NCBI RefSeq assembly: GCF_002386445.1
Contig: NZ_DGIR01000019.1
Coordinates: 108,114 to 172,113, forward strand
Direction: 5' to 3'
Length of the DNA stretch: 64,000 nucleotides
Source of the DNA: Pseudomonas sp. UBA4617
Lineage (GTDB): Bacteria; Pseudomonadota; Gammaproteobacteria; Pseudomonadales; Pseudomonadaceae
Below, piece by piece: positions 52,147-61,681 of this stretch (position 1 is its first letter; each line of letters starts with the position of its first letter). Both the position numbers and the translations under genes were made by a program. Below the pieces are notes generated by a model. It was not told where the DNA came from and did no database searches. It was given only the letters and a program-made list of their open reading frames with translations.

Positions 52147-53469
52147 TCAGGCCTGTGCCGCCAGTACCCGGCGCTCCCACGGCGTGATTTCGTCGAGGAA
52201 ATCGGTCAGCTCCAGCGTCTTGCTGGCGATGTAGCCTTCGATGAACTCGCTGCCGAACAGTTCCCGCGCCAACGCGCTGCGCTTGAGCCGCTCCAGCGCC
52301 GCATGCAAGGTGCACGGCAGGGCCAGGTGCTCCGGCACCTCGAACTCGCCCTGGATAGCTGGCGCTGGTTGCAGGCGCTGCTGGATGCCATGCAGCCCGG
52401 CGGCCAGGCTGGCGGCGATGGCCAGGTACGGGTTGGCATCGGCGCCGGGCAGGCGGTTTTCCACCCGCCGCGCTGCCGGTGCGCTGGCCGGAATGCGCAG
52501 GCCTGCGGCACGGTTGTCTTCGGACCAGCAGGCATTGTTCGGCGAAGCGTAGGGGTGACACAGACGCTGGTAGGAATTGACGTTGGGCGCGAACAGCGCG
52601 GTGAAGTCGGCCATGCACGCCTGCAGGCCGCCAATGAAGTGGTGAAAGGTTGCGCTGGGCAGGCCTTGCTCATCGCTGAACACGTTACGCCCGCTGGCCA
52701 CCTCCACCAGGCTCTGGTGAATATGCATGGAACTGCCCGGCGTGCGCGCCAGCGGCTTGGCCATGCATACCACGGTCAGGCCGTGCTTGAGCGCCACCTC
52801 CTTGAGCAGGTGCTTGAACAGCAAGGTCTGGTCGGCCAGCAACAACGGGTCGCCGTGCAGCAGGTTGATCTCGAACTGGCTGACGCCCATTTCGTGCATG
52901 AAGGTGTCACGCGGCAGGCCCAGCGCGACCATGCACTGGCCCACCTCCTTGAAGAACGGGCGCAGGCCGTTGTTGGAACTGACACTGAATGCCGAATGGC
53001 CAAGCTCGCGGCGACCATCGCTGCCGATCGGTGGCTGGAACGGCTGCTGCGGATCCGGGTTGGCAGCGAAGACGAAGAATTCGAGCTCAGTCGCCACCAC
53101 CGGCGCCAGGCCCAGCGCTGCGTAGCGGGCGAGCACTGCCTTGAGCTGGCCGCGAGTGGACAATGCCGAAGGGCGACCGTCGAGTTCGTCGGCATCGCAG
53201 ATGGCAAGGGCGCGGCCATCGTCGCTCCACGGCAGGCGGTGGACCTGGCTGGGGTCGGCCACCAGCACCAGGTCGCCATCGTCGCTGCCATAGTACCTGG
53301 CCGGCGGGTAGCCACCCATGATGCACTGCAACAACACCCCCCGAGCCAGCTGCAGGCGGCGGCCTTCAAGAAAGCCCTCGGCGGTCATTACCTTGCCGCG
53401 CGGAACGCCGTTGAGGTCGGGGGTGACGCATTCGATTTCGTCGATGCCGTGCAGTTGCTCGGTGGTCAT
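52147..53469 (-). CDS. Glutamine-synthetase-family ligase, gamma-glutamyl-amine type
   Basis: A 440-residue type III glutamine-synthetase-like enzyme. It has the beta-grasp N terminus, the ATP/metal segment ELEFF (about 121-125), GSSMHIHQSL, and the C-terminal NRAAGLRIPAS and RVENRLPGADANPYLAIA motifs. Such enzymes in pseudomonads join glutamate to amines (for example putrescine or other polyamines) rather than to ammonia. ATG at 53469 is the family start. It lies downstream of bkdR on the same strand but behind a REP-like element. Confidence 0.82.
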   Translation of the reverse strand: MTTEQLHGIDEIECVTPDLNGVPRGKVMTAEGFLEGRRLQLARGVLLQCIMGGYPPARYYGSDDGDLVLVADPSQVHRLPWSDDGRALAICDADELDGRPSALSTRGQLKAVLARYAALGLAPVVATELEFFVFAANPDPQQPFQPPIGSDGRRELGHSAFSVSSNNGLRPFFKEVGQCMVALGLPRDTFMHEMGVSQFEINLLHGDPLLLADQTLLFKHLLKEVALKHGLTVVCMAKPLARTPGSSMHIHQSLVEVASGRNVFSDEQGLPSATFHHFIGGLQACMADFTALFAPNVNSYQRLCHPYASPNNACWSEDNRAAGLRIPASAPAARRVENRLPGADANPYLAIAASLAAGLHGIQQRLQPAPAIQGEFEVPEHLALPCTLHAALERLKRSALARELFGSEFIEGYIASKTLELTDFLDEITPWERRVLAAQA

Positions 53470-53555
53470 GACGCAGGTCCTTGTCGTTGGTGGCTGACAC
53501 CAACATAGGCCCGGGGTGTTTAAAATATCAAGCACCTGCCTTCAACAGTGCATGC

Positions 53556-53591
53556 GCCTCTGCGCGGGAACGGGCGAGCCCGCGCAGAGGC
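53556..53591. repeat. REP-like palindrome between bkdR and the ligase gene
   Basis: GCCTCTGCGCGGG (53556-53568) and its complement CCCGCGCAGAGGC (53579-53591) form a 13-pair stem with a ten-base loop. Same style as the other REP-like elements; it may also end bkdR transcripts. Confidence 0.6.
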
Positions 53592-53606
53592 CGGGCCGGG
53601 CAACCA

Positions 53607-54092
53607 CTATTCACGCAGGGTCATGCCATTGGCCGGCAGCGGCAAGGCGGTCTTGTAGCGTACCTGCTTGAGGGCAAAACTCGACCGTATGTTGGCCACG
53701 CCGGGCAAGCGCGTCAGGTAATCGAGAAACCGCTCCAGCGCCTGGATGCTCGGCAACAGCACGCGCAGCAGGTAGTCCGGGTCACCGGTCATCAGGTAGC
53801 ACTCCATCACCTCGGGCCGTTCGGCAATTTCTTCCTCGAAGCGGTGCAACGCCTGTTCTACCTGCTTTTCCAGGCTGACATGGATGAACACGTTGACGTC
53901 CAGCCCCAACACCTCGGGCGACAGCAAAGTCACCTGCTGGCGGATCACCCCCAGTTCTTCCATTGCCCGTACCCGGTTGAAACAGGGGGTCGGCGACAGG
54001 TTCACCGAGCGCGCCAGTTCGGCGTTGGTAATGCGGGCGTTTTCCTGCAGGCTGTTGAGGATGCCGATATCGGTACGATCGAGTTTGCGCAT
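53607..54092 (-). CDS. bkdR: BkdR, Lrp-family activator of the bkd operon
   Basis: A 161-residue Lrp/AsnC regulator: N-terminal helix-turn-helix (LDRTDIGILNSLQENARITNAELARSVNLSP, about 4-34) and C-terminal RAM/AsnC ligand domain (about 65-150, with MTGDPDYLLRV). In P. putida BkdR activates the adjacent, divergent bkd operon in response to branched-chain amino acids. The shared gap is at 54093-54290. Confidence 0.93.
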   Translation of the reverse strand: MRKLDRTDIGILNSLQENARITNAELARSVNLSPTPCFNRVRAMEELGVIRQQVTLLSPEVLGLDVNVFIHVSLEKQVEQALHRFEEEIAERPEVMECYLMTGDPDYLLRVLLPSIQALERFLDYLTRLPGVANIRSSFALKQVRYKTALPLPANGMTLRE

Positions 54093-54290
54093 GAGACAAA
54101 ATCACCGGTTTTTTGTGTTTATGCGGAATGTTTATCTCCCCTGCCTGGCAAAGGCAATCAACTTGAGAGAAAAATTCTCCTGCCGGACCACTAAGATGTA
54201 GAGGACGCTGACCTACCAGTCACAAGCCGGTACTCAGCGGCGGCCGCTTCAGAGCTCACAAAAACAAATACCCGAGCGAGCGTAAAAAGC
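54093..54290. promoter_or_regulatory. bkdR/bkdA1 divergent control region
   Basis: A 198-base gap, AT-rich in its bkdR-proximal half. At 54167-54179 is the inverted repeat GAGAA-AAA-TTCTC, similar to Lrp-type binding sites, within a longer A/T-rich stretch. This is the expected binding region for BkdR. Confidence 0.65.
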
Positions 54291-55523
54291 ATGAACGAGT
54301 ACGCCCCCCTGCGTTTGCATGTGCCCGAGCCTACCGGCCGGCCAGGCTGCCAGACCGATTTTTCCTACCTGCGCCTGAACGATGCAGGTCAAGTCCGTAA
54401 ACCGCCTGTCGATGTCGACGCTGCCGACACCGCCGACCTGTCCTATAGCCTGATCCGCGTGCTCGATGAGCAAGGCAACGCGCAAGGCCCGTGGGCTGAA
54501 GACATCGACCCGCAGATCCTCCGTCAGGGCATGCGCGCCATGCTCAAGACGCGGATCTTCGACAGCCGCATGGTGGTTGCCCAGCGCCAGAAGAAAATGT
54601 CCTTCTACATGCAGAGCCTGGGTGAAGAAGCCATCGGCAGCGCCCAGGCCCTGGCGCTGAACCGCACCGACATGTGCTTCCCCACCTACCGCCAGCAAAG
54701 CATCCTGATGGCCCGCGACGTGTCGCTGGTAGAAATGATCTGCCAGCTGCTGTCCAACGAGCGCGACCCGCTCAAGGGCCGCCAGCTGCCGATCATGTAC
54801 TCGGTGCGCGACGCCGGTTTCTTCACCATCAGCGGCAACCTGGCGACCCAGTTCGTGCAGGCGGTCGGCTGGGCCATGGCCTCGGCCATCAAGGGCGACA
54901 CCAAGATCGCATCGGCATGGATCGGCGACGGCGCCACCGCCGAGTCGGACTTCCACACCGCCCTGACCTTCGCTCACGTATACCGCGCCCCGGTGATCCT
55001 CAACGTGGTCAACAACCAGTGGGCGATCTCCACCTTCCAGGCCATTGCCGGTGGCGAGTCGACCACCTTCGCCGGACGTGGCGTAGGCTGTGGCATCGCC
55101 TCGCTGCGGGTGGACGGCAACGACTTCGTCGCCGTCTATGCCGCCTCGCGCTGGGCCGCCGAACGTGCCCGCCGAGGCCTCGGCCCGAGCCTGATCGAGT
55201 GGGTCACCTACCGCGCCGGCCCGCACTCGACCTCGGACGACCCGTCCAAGTACCGCCCCGCCGATGACTGGAACCACTTCCCGCTGGGTGACCCGATCGC
55301 CCGCCTGAAGCAGCACCTGATCAAGATCGGCCACTGGTCCGAAGAAGAACACCAGGCCACCACCGCCGAACTCGAAGCCGCGGTCATCGCCGCGCAGAAA
55401 GAAGCCGAGCAGTACGGCACCCTGGCCAACGGTCACATCCCCAGTGCCGCCTCGATGTTCGAGGACGTGTACAAGGAAATGCCCGACCACCTGCGCCGTC
55501 AGCGCCAGGAACTGGGGGTTTGA
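54291..55523 (+). CDS. bkdA1: BkdA1, branched-chain 2-oxoacid dehydrogenase E1 alpha
   Basis: A 410-residue thiamine-diphosphate enzyme subunit with the GDGATAESDFHTAL...NVVNNQWAIST ThDP motif (about 222-250) and the phosphorylation-loop region (GPHSTSDDPSKYR). With BkdA2 it decarboxylates the 2-oxo acids of Leu, Ile and Val. Length matches the known P. putida protein. It is first in bkdA1-A2-B-lpdV. Confidence 0.97.
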   Translation: MNEYAPLRLHVPEPTGRPGCQTDFSYLRLNDAGQVRKPPVDVDAADTADLSYSLIRVLDEQGNAQGPWAEDIDPQILRQGMRAMLKTRIFDSRMVVAQRQKKMSFYMQSLGEEAIGSAQALALNRTDMCFPTYRQQSILMARDVSLVEMICQLLSNERDPLKGRQLPIMYSVRDAGFFTISGNLATQFVQAVGWAMASAIKGDTKIASAWIGDGATAESDFHTALTFAHVYRAPVILNVVNNQWAISTFQAIAGGESTTFAGRGVGCGIASLRVDGNDFVAVYAASRWAAERARRGLGPSLIEWVTYRAGPHSTSDDPSKYRPADDWNHFPLGDPIARLKQHLIKIGHWSEEEHQATTAELEAAVIAAQKEAEQYGTLANGHIPSAASMFEDVYKEMPDHLRRQRQELGV

Positions 55524-55524
55524 G

Positions 55525-56583
55525 ATGAACGACCATAACAACAGCATCAAACCGGAAACCGCCATGGCCACCACTACCATGACCATGATCCAGGCCCTGC
55601 GCTCGGCCATGGATGTCATGCTCGAGCGCGACGACAATGTGGTGATCTATGGCCAGGACGTCGGCTACTTCGGCGGGGTGTTCCGTTGCACCGAAGGCCT
55701 GCAGAACAAATACGGCAAGTCCCGTGTGTTCGACGCGCCGATCTCCGAAAGCGGCATCGTCGGCACCGCCGTGGGCATGGGTGCCTACGGCCTGCGCCCG
55801 GTGGTGGAAATCCAGTTCGCCGACTATTTCTACCCGGCCTCCGACCAGATCGTCTCGGAAATGGCGCGCCTGCGTTACCGCTCGGCTGGCGAGTTCATCG
55901 CCCCGCTGACCCTGCGCATGCCCTGCGGTGGCGGCATCTATGGCGGCCAGACCCACAGCCAGAGCCCTGAAGCGATGTTCACTCAGGTGTGCGGCCTGCG
56001 CACCGTGATGCCGTCCAACCCCTATGACGCCAAAGGTCTGCTGATCGCCTCGATCGAATGCGACGACCCGGTGATCTTCCTCGAGCCCAAACGCCTGTAC
56101 AACGGCCCGTTCGACGGCCACCACGACCGCCCTGTAACCCCCTGGTCGAAACACCCGCAAAGCGCCGTGCCCGATGGTTACTACACCGTGCCGCTGGACA
56201 AGGCCGCCATTACCCGCCCCGGCAACGACGTGACCGTGCTGACCTATGGCACCACGGTGTACGTGGCCCAGGTGGCCGCCGAAGAAACCGGCGTCGATGC
56301 CGAAGTGATCGACCTGCGCAGCCTGTGGCCGCTGGACCTGGACACCATCGTCGAGTCGGTGAAGAAGACCGGCCGCTGCGTGGTGGTACACGAGGCCACC
56401 CGCACCTGTGGCTTCGGTGCCGAACTGGTGTCGCTGGTGCAGGAACACTGCTTCCACCACCTGGAGGCGCCGATCGAGCGCGTCACCGGTTGGGACACCC
56501 CCTACCCTCACGCGCAGGAATGGGCTTACTTCCCAGGGCCCTCGCGGGTAGGTGCGGCATTGAAAAAGGTCATGGAGGTCTGA
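55525..56583 (+). CDS. bkdA2: BkdA2, branched-chain 2-oxoacid dehydrogenase E1 beta
   Basis: A 352-residue transketolase-like beta subunit. Motifs include GQDVGYFGGVFRCTEGL, FDAPISESGIVGTAVGMG and QFADYFYPASDQI. The ATG at 55525 follows the bkdA1 stop by one base and the next ATG (MATTTMTMIQ) is 13 codons in, so a shorter form is possible. It ends at the base before bkdB begins. Confidence 0.96.
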   Translation: MNDHNNSIKPETAMATTTMTMIQALRSAMDVMLERDDNVVIYGQDVGYFGGVFRCTEGLQNKYGKSRVFDAPISESGIVGTAVGMGAYGLRPVVEIQFADYFYPASDQIVSEMARLRYRSAGEFIAPLTLRMPCGGGIYGGQTHSQSPEAMFTQVCGLRTVMPSNPYDAKGLLIASIECDDPVIFLEPKRLYNGPFDGHHDRPVTPWSKHPQSAVPDGYYTVPLDKAAITRPGNDVTVLTYGTTVYVAQVAAEETGVDAEVIDLRSLWPLDLDTIVESVKKTGRCVVVHEATRTCGFGAELVSLVQEHCFHHLEAPIERVTGWDTPYPHAQEWAYFPGPSRVGAALKKVMEV

Positions 56584-57855
56584 ATGGGCACGCACGTCAT
56601 CAAGATGCCGGACATTGGCGAAGGCATCGCGCAGGTCGAGCTGGTGGAATGGTTCGTCAAAGTCGGTGACATGATCACCGAGGACCAGGTGGTGGCCGAC
56701 GTCATGACCGACAAGGCCACGGTGGAAATTCCCTCGCCGGTCAGCGGCAAGGTACTGGCCCTGGGCGGCCAGCCGGGCGAAGTGATGGCGGTCGGAAGCG
56801 AGCTGATCCGCATCGAGGTGGAAGGCAGCGGCAACCATGTGGATGTGCCGCAGGCGAAACCGCTCGAGGCACCCGCCGCGCCAGTGGCCAGCAAACCGGA
56901 ACCCCAGCAGCAAGCAGCACCGGCAGCGTATCAGGCGCCCGTCCATCACGAGGCAGCCCCGATCGTGCCGCGCCTGCCTGGCGACAAGCCGCTGGCCTCG
57001 CCGGCCGTGCGCAAGCGCGCCCTGGACGCCGGTATCGAACTGCGTTATGTGCATGGCAGCGGCCCGGCCGGGCGCATCCTGCACGAAGACCTCGATGCCT
57101 TCATGAGCAAACCGCAAAGCGCTGCCGGGCAAGCGCCGAATGGCTATGCAAGGCGCACCGACAGCGAACAGGTACCGGTGATCGGCCTGCGCCGCAAGAT
57201 CGCCCAGCGCATGCAGGACGCCAAGCGCCGCGTCGCGCACTTCAGTTATGTGGAAGAAATCGACGTCACCGCGCTGGAAGCCCTGCGCCAGCAACTCAAC
57301 AGCAAGCATGGCGACAGCCGTGGCAAGCTGACCCTGCTGCCGTTCCTGGTGCGCGCGCTGGTCGTGGCGCTGCGCGACTTCCCGCAGATCAACGCCACCT
57401 ATGACGACGAAGCCCAGGTCATCACCCGCCATGGCGCGGTGCATGTGGGCATTGCCACCCAGGGCGACAACGGCCTGATGGTACCGGTGCTGCGCCATGC
57501 CGAAGCGGGCAGCCTGTGGGCCAATGCCAGCGAAATTTCGCGCCTGGCCAACGCTGCGCGCAACAACAAGGCCAGCCGCGAGGAGCTGTCGGGCTCGACC
57601 ATCACCCTGACCAGCCTGGGCGCCCTCGGCGGCATCGTCAGCACACCGGTGGTGAACACCCCGGAAGTGGCGATTGTCGGCGTCAACCGCATGGTCGAGC
57701 GGCCGGTGGTGATCGACGGCCAGATCGTCGTGCGCAAGATGATGAACCTGTCCAGCTCGTTCGACCACCGCGTGGTCGATGGCATGGACGCCGCGCTGTT
57801 CATCCAGGCCGTGCGCGGCCTGCTCGAACAACCCGCCTGCCTGTTCGTGGAGTGA
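56584..57855 (+). CDS. bkdB: BkdB, branched-chain 2-oxoacid dehydrogenase E2 (lipoamide acyltransferase)
   Basis: A 423-residue E2: lipoyl domain with lipoyl-lysine Lys44 (VMTDKATVEI), an Ala/Pro linker (about 85-135), a peripheral-subunit-binding domain (about 138-175, ASPAVRKRALDAGIEL), and the catalytic domain with His395 (SSFDHRVVDGMDAALF). It forms the core of the complex. The start abuts the bkdA2 stop. Confidence 0.97.
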   Translation: MGTHVIKMPDIGEGIAQVELVEWFVKVGDMITEDQVVADVMTDKATVEIPSPVSGKVLALGGQPGEVMAVGSELIRIEVEGSGNHVDVPQAKPLEAPAAPVASKPEPQQQAAPAAYQAPVHHEAAPIVPRLPGDKPLASPAVRKRALDAGIELRYVHGSGPAGRILHEDLDAFMSKPQSAAGQAPNGYARRTDSEQVPVIGLRRKIAQRMQDAKRRVAHFSYVEEIDVTALEALRQQLNSKHGDSRGKLTLLPFLVRALVVALRDFPQINATYDDEAQVITRHGAVHVGIATQGDNGLMVPVLRHAEAGSLWANASEISRLANAARNNKASREELSGSTITLTSLGALGGIVSTPVVNTPEVAIVGVNRMVERPVVIDGQIVVRKMMNLSSSFDHRVVDGMDAALFIQAVRGLLEQPACLFVE

Positions 57856-57857
57856 GC

Positions 57858-59237
57858 ATGCAACAGACTATCCAGACTACCCTGTTGATCATCGGCGGCG
57901 GCCCTGGCGGCTACGTGGCTGCCATCCGCGCCGGGCAACTGGGCATCCCCACCGTGCTGGTGGAAGGCCAGGCGCTGGGCGGTACCTGCCTGAACATCGG
58001 CTGCATCCCGTCCAAGGCGTTGATTCATGTAGCCGAACAGTTTCACCAGACCTCACGCTTCGCCGGGCCTTCGGAACTGGGCATCAGCGTCACATCGCCA
58101 CGCCTGGACATCAGCCAGAGCGTGGCCTGGAAGGACGGCATCGTCGACCGCCTGACCACGGGTGTGGCCGCCCTGCTGAAGAAGCACGGAGTCAAGGTGA
58201 TCCACGGCTGGGCGAAGGTCCTCGACGGCAAGCAGGTAGAGGTCGATGGCCAGCGTATCCAGTGCGAACACCTGCTGCTGGCCACCGGTTCCAGCAGCGT
58301 CGAACTGCCAATGCTGCCGCTGGGCGGGCCGATCATTTCTTCGACCGAGGCCCTGGCACCGAAAGCCCTGCCGCAGCACCTGGTGGTGGTAGGCGGTGGC
58401 TATATCGGCCTGGAACTGGGCATTGCCTACCGCAAGCTGGGCGCTCGGGTCAGCGTGGTGGAAGCGCGCGAGCGCATCCTCCCGAGCTACGACAGCGAGT
58501 TGACTGCGCCGGTTGCCGAGTCGCTGAAGAAGCTGGGCATCGCGTTGCACCTGGGCCATAGCGTCGAGGGCTACGAAGGCGGCTGCCTGCTGGCCGGGGA
58601 TGGCCAGGGCGGGCAACTGCGCCTGGAGACCGACCAGGTGCTGGTGGCCGTTGGCCGCCGACCGCGCACCCAGGGTTTCAACCTCGAATGCCTGGACCTG
58701 AAGATGAACGGCGCTGCCATCGCCATTGACGAGCGCTGCCAGACCAGCATGCGCAACGTCTGGGCCATCGGTGACGTGGCGGGCGAACCGATGCTGGCGC
58801 ACCGGGCCATGGCCCAGGGCGAGATGGTCGCCGAAATCATTGCCGGCAAGACCCGTCGCTTCGAGCCCAGCGCGATAGCCGCGGTGTGCTTCACCGACCC
58901 GGAAGTGGTGGTGGTTGGCAAGACCCCGGAGCAGGCCAGCCAGCAAGGGCTGGACTGCATCGTCGCGCAGTTCCCGTTTGCCGCCAATGGCCGGGCCATG
59001 AGCCTGGAAGCGAAAAGCGGCTTCGTGCGCGTGGTCGCGCGGCGCGACAACCACCTGATCCTCGGTTGGCAGGCCGTTGGCGTGGCGGTATCCGAGTTGT
59101 CCACCGCCTTTGCCCAGTCGCTGGAGATGGGCGCCTGCCTGGAGGATGTAGCCGGTACCATCCATGCCCACCCAACGCTGGGCGAAGCGGTACAGGAAGC
59201 GGCATTGCGCGCCCTGGGCCACGCCCTGCACATCTGA
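57858..59237 (+). CDS. lpdV: LpdV, lipoamide dehydrogenase (E3) of the branched-chain complex
   Basis: A 459-residue FAD flavoprotein: FAD-binding GGGPGGYVAAI (about 13-23), redox-active Cys44-Cys49 (GGTCLNIGC), NAD-binding GGGYIGLELG, and C-terminal HAHPTLGEAVQEA with the catalytic His-Glu pair. The length equals that known for P. putida LPD-Val. The ATG is two bases after the bkdB stop. Confidence 0.97.
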   Translation: MQQTIQTTLLIIGGGPGGYVAAIRAGQLGIPTVLVEGQALGGTCLNIGCIPSKALIHVAEQFHQTSRFAGPSELGISVTSPRLDISQSVAWKDGIVDRLTTGVAALLKKHGVKVIHGWAKVLDGKQVEVDGQRIQCEHLLLATGSSSVELPMLPLGGPIISSTEALAPKALPQHLVVVGGGYIGLELGIAYRKLGARVSVVEARERILPSYDSELTAPVAESLKKLGIALHLGHSVEGYEGGCLLAGDGQGGQLRLETDQVLVAVGRRPRTQGFNLECLDLKMNGAAIAIDERCQTSMRNVWAIGDVAGEPMLAHRAMAQGEMVAEIIAGKTRRFEPSAIAAVCFTDPEVVVVGKTPEQASQQGLDCIVAQFPFAANGRAMSLEAKSGFVRVVARRDNHLILGWQAVGVAVSELSTAFAQSLEMGACLEDVAGTIHAHPTLGEAVQEAALRALGHALHI

Positions 59238-59261
59238 CACTGAAACGGCCGATGCCGACTT

Positions 59262-59296
59262 GGCCCGCTGCGCCCCAAGGCGCCGCGGGCCCTTTT
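59262..59296 (+). terminator. Terminator after the bkd operon
   Basis: The stem GGCCCGC.GCGCC / GGCGC.GCGGGCC with loop CCAA is followed by CTTTTC, 24 bases after the lpdV stop. Confidence 0.85.
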
Positions 59297-59345
59297 CATC
59301 TGACGCTGATCCTGAGCCCGGCGCGGCGGGTGCGGGAGTGCCTGC

Positions 59346-60344
59346 CTATTCGGCTATGGCGTTCTTGCCGGCATCCTTGGCCCGGTACAGCGCCTGATCG
59401 GCGCGGGCCAACAGGGCATGCGGGTCTTCTCCCTGTCGCCACTGCACCACGCCATAGCTCATGGTCAGCCGGCACTCGCCCACCGGCTCTACCTCAGCCA
59501 TCACCTGGCGCAATCGCGTAGCCACCTCCAGCGCTTCAACCAGCGAGGTCTGCGGCAGCACCAGGACGAACTCGTCACCACCCAGGCGCGCCAGCAGGTC
59601 CGGCTCACGCAGGCAGGTGGACAGGTTGTCGGCGACCCGCACCAGTGCTGCATCGCCCTGGGCATGGCCGTAGCGGTCATTGATCGGCTTGAAGTCGTCC
59701 AGGTCCATGGCAATCAGCGCCAACGGCTGGCGGAAACGCTGTGCGCGCTCGCATTCCAGCTGCAAGGCCTTCTCCAGCCGGTAACGGTTGGCAATGCGCG
59801 TCAACGCATCGCGCTCTGCCAACTCACGGTTTTCCTCCAGCTGGCGCTGCAACTGCTCGTTCACCCAGGAGAGCTCGCGGGTGCGTTCGGCCACCTGGCT
59901 TTCCAGCGACAGGTTCTTCTGCTGCAACTGCGCCACCAGGCGCTTGCCGGCATCGATGTTGCGGTGCGCGCCAAGCATGCGCGCCACCGAGCCGTCTTCG
60001 TTACGGGCAATGATGTAGCCCCTGTCTTCGATCCACAGGTAGCTGCCATCGTGGCAGCGGCAGCGGTATTCAACCAGATAACGCTCGTGGCGCTGGTTGA
60101 GGTAGGCCTCGAAATGCGCCATTACCCGAGGGTAGTCTTCAGGGTGAATCACGCTTTCCCAGGTGAATACCGAATTGGCCAGCGAATGGCTGGGGTAGCC
60201 GAGCATGGCGTACCAGCCCGGGTTGCGATAGACGTAGCCGGTGTTGGCGTTCCAGTCCCAGATACCGTCGCTGATCAGCTCGAACAAGGTATGCAGTTGC
60301 TGTTCACTGAAGCCGGCGGGTACCGGCGCGATTTGCTGACTCAT
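59346..60344 (-). CDS. PAS-GGDEF diguanylate cyclase
   Basis: A 332-residue soluble cyclase. A PAS/PAC sensor (about 12-140, ELISDGIWDWNANTGYVYRNPGW) is joined by a coiled coil to a GGDEF domain (about 170-332). The active motif GGDEF is intact and an allosteric I-site REPD lies five residues upstream, so it should make c-di-GMP with product inhibition. ATG at 60344 follows a GGGAGAGGG Shine-Dalgarno. It is convergent with lpdV; the signal is unknown. Confidence 0.9.
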   Translation of the reverse strand: MSQQIAPVPAGFSEQQLHTLFELISDGIWDWNANTGYVYRNPGWYAMLGYPSHSLANSVFTWESVIHPEDYPRVMAHFEAYLNQRHERYLVEYRCRCHDGSYLWIEDRGYIIARNEDGSVARMLGAHRNIDAGKRLVAQLQQKNLSLESQVAERTRELSWVNEQLQRQLEENRELAERDALTRIANRYRLEKALQLECERAQRFRQPLALIAMDLDDFKPINDRYGHAQGDAALVRVADNLSTCLREPDLLARLGGDEFVLVLPQTSLVEALEVATRLRQVMAEVEPVGECRLTMSYGVVQWRQGEDPHALLARADQALYRAKDAGKNAIAE

Positions 60345-60554
60345 GGACCCTCTCCCTGATGCCCAGCAACTGCGCTCCGAACAAGGGGCTGCCGACAAGG
60401 TGGTAGATGCCGCAGGCGGCAAGATCATTTCCTGACGGGCAAGCATATGCCCAGCGTGCCGCCATCGGAATAGCGGCCAGGCTCATTTTTTCGGTGCTGA
60501 CAATTGGCATACCCGTCAGCGGAAGACGGGGCGGGAGACATGAAAGTGGAGAAA

Positions 60555-60631
60555 TGGCGTCCCAGGCAGGAATTGAACCTGCAACCTTCCCCTTAGGAGG
60601 GGGATGCTCTATCCAATTGAGCTACTGAGAC
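60555..60631 (-). tRNA. tRNA-Arg (anticodon CCT)
   Basis: 77 bases with encoded CCA. Acceptor GTCTCAG pairs with CTGGGAC; D arm GCTC/GAGC; anticodon stem TCCCC/GGGGA with loop CTCCTAA (anticodon CCT, reading AGG); T arm GCAGG/CCTGC with TTCAATT. Confidence 0.95.
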
Positions 60632-60742
60632 GCAAGCGCCGACAGCGAGCGCTGCACAGCGGGACGGCCAGCATGTTAACCAGCATGCTTGCGTTTGTCA
60701 TGCCTCAACCAGGCTTTTTCGCGTAATCCTTTTCTGCCAATG

Positions 60743-61336
60743 CTACACCTGCGCCAACACACCTTCATCACGCAGCAATGCGAACAGGCCCTCGACCGCT
60801 GTCTCCAGGGTCGTGGAGTTGTCCAGCACGTGCACCGCCGGGTCGGCCATCGCCTGCAAGTGGTCGTTACGGGCCAGGCGCTGCTCGATTTCGTCCGCGG
60901 TTTCCCGGCCACGTGCGTGCAAACGTTGGCGCAGTACCTCGGGCCTGACCTGGACCCGCACCGCCAGAAGATCGGGGTAGCGCTTGCGCGCTTCGGACAG
61001 ATAAGCCCGCGAGCCATTCACCAGCACTGCCCTGCCCTCCGCCAGCCATTGATCAATCTGCCGGGGAATGCCGTAATCCAGGCCATTGGCACGCCAGTGC
61101 ATGGCAAATGCACCGTGCGCACGCAGCGCCTCGAACTGTTCGGCCGTGACGCCTTGGGCAGCTTCGCCCTTGGCTTCGGCCGAGCGGGTAATCACGCGAC
61201 GGGCAATTTCCACCCCGGCGGCTGCAAGTCGCTCACGTGAAGCGTCGATCAGGGAATCTTTCCCGGAACCCGACGGTCCTACCAGGTATATCAACCGGCC
61301 TGTCCCTGATCGGCGGTCGCTTGCGTCATGTTGCAT
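60743..61336 (-). CDS. phnN: PhnN, ribose 1,5-bisphosphate phosphokinase
   Basis: A 197-residue guanylate-kinase-like enzyme with P-loop GPSGSGKDS (about 20-28), VITRSAE, and the FAMHWRANGLDYGIP segment typical of PhnN. It makes phosphoribosyl diphosphate from ribose 1,5-bisphosphate in phosphonate (C-P lyase) use. No other phn genes are nearby. A GTG at 61342 is also in frame; neither start has a strong Shine-Dalgarno. Confidence 0.85.
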   Translation of the reverse strand: MQHDASDRRSGTGRLIYLVGPSGSGKDSLIDASRERLAAAGVEIARRVITRSAEAKGEAAQGVTAEQFEALRAHGAFAMHWRANGLDYGIPRQIDQWLAEGRAVLVNGSRAYLSEARKRYPDLLAVRVQVRPEVLRQRLHARGRETADEIEQRLARNDHLQAMADPAVHVLDNSTTLETAVEGLFALLRDEGVLAQV

Positions 61337-61681
61337 AGCCACTATGCTCTATGGAAGGAAACCGGCGCATTCTAGGGCTTTTCTCTGACTTTTGCTGCTT
61401 ATTGCCCGTTTTTGACAGCATAAGACTGACAGTCCCAACAGCCGGCGCATGTAAAACTTTTCAAACCAGTGCTCATTTCTGATAATTGGTACTGGCAAAA
61501 AGCCTTTATTCGGATCACTATTTGTCACAGAATTGACGCCAAGGAAACGGCGACCATGAGGCAAGATGAACATCCATTTTTCACTGGCGGTTGAACATTT
61601 TGTCGTCGCCACGGTCGTACTACCACCCCGTGCGGCCAATTTGAGAACCGCTTCCCCTGAACCAAAATCCGGTCAATTTAT
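61337..61681. other. Upstream region of phnN and amrZ
   Basis: A 345-base gap with lower GC between divergent phnN and amrZ. It contains an AlgU-like pair AAACTT (61454-61459) and TCTGA (61478-61482), but the spacing of 18 is one to two bases too long, so this is tentative. A 96-codon minus-strand frame here lacks a ribosome-binding site and is not called. Confidence 0.4.

Noticed and set aside
41874..53591. Repeats as a CRISPR array
   Set aside because: The repeats are isolated palindromes in separate gaps with no regular spacers; they are REP-like.
61454..61482. AlgU-type promoter of amrZ
   Set aside because: The half-sites look right, but their spacing is 18 bases instead of 16-17; kept only as a remark.
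61349..61639. 96-codon minus-strand frame upstream of amrZ
   Set aside because: No Shine-Dalgarno and no recognisable feature; the region is better read as regulatory.
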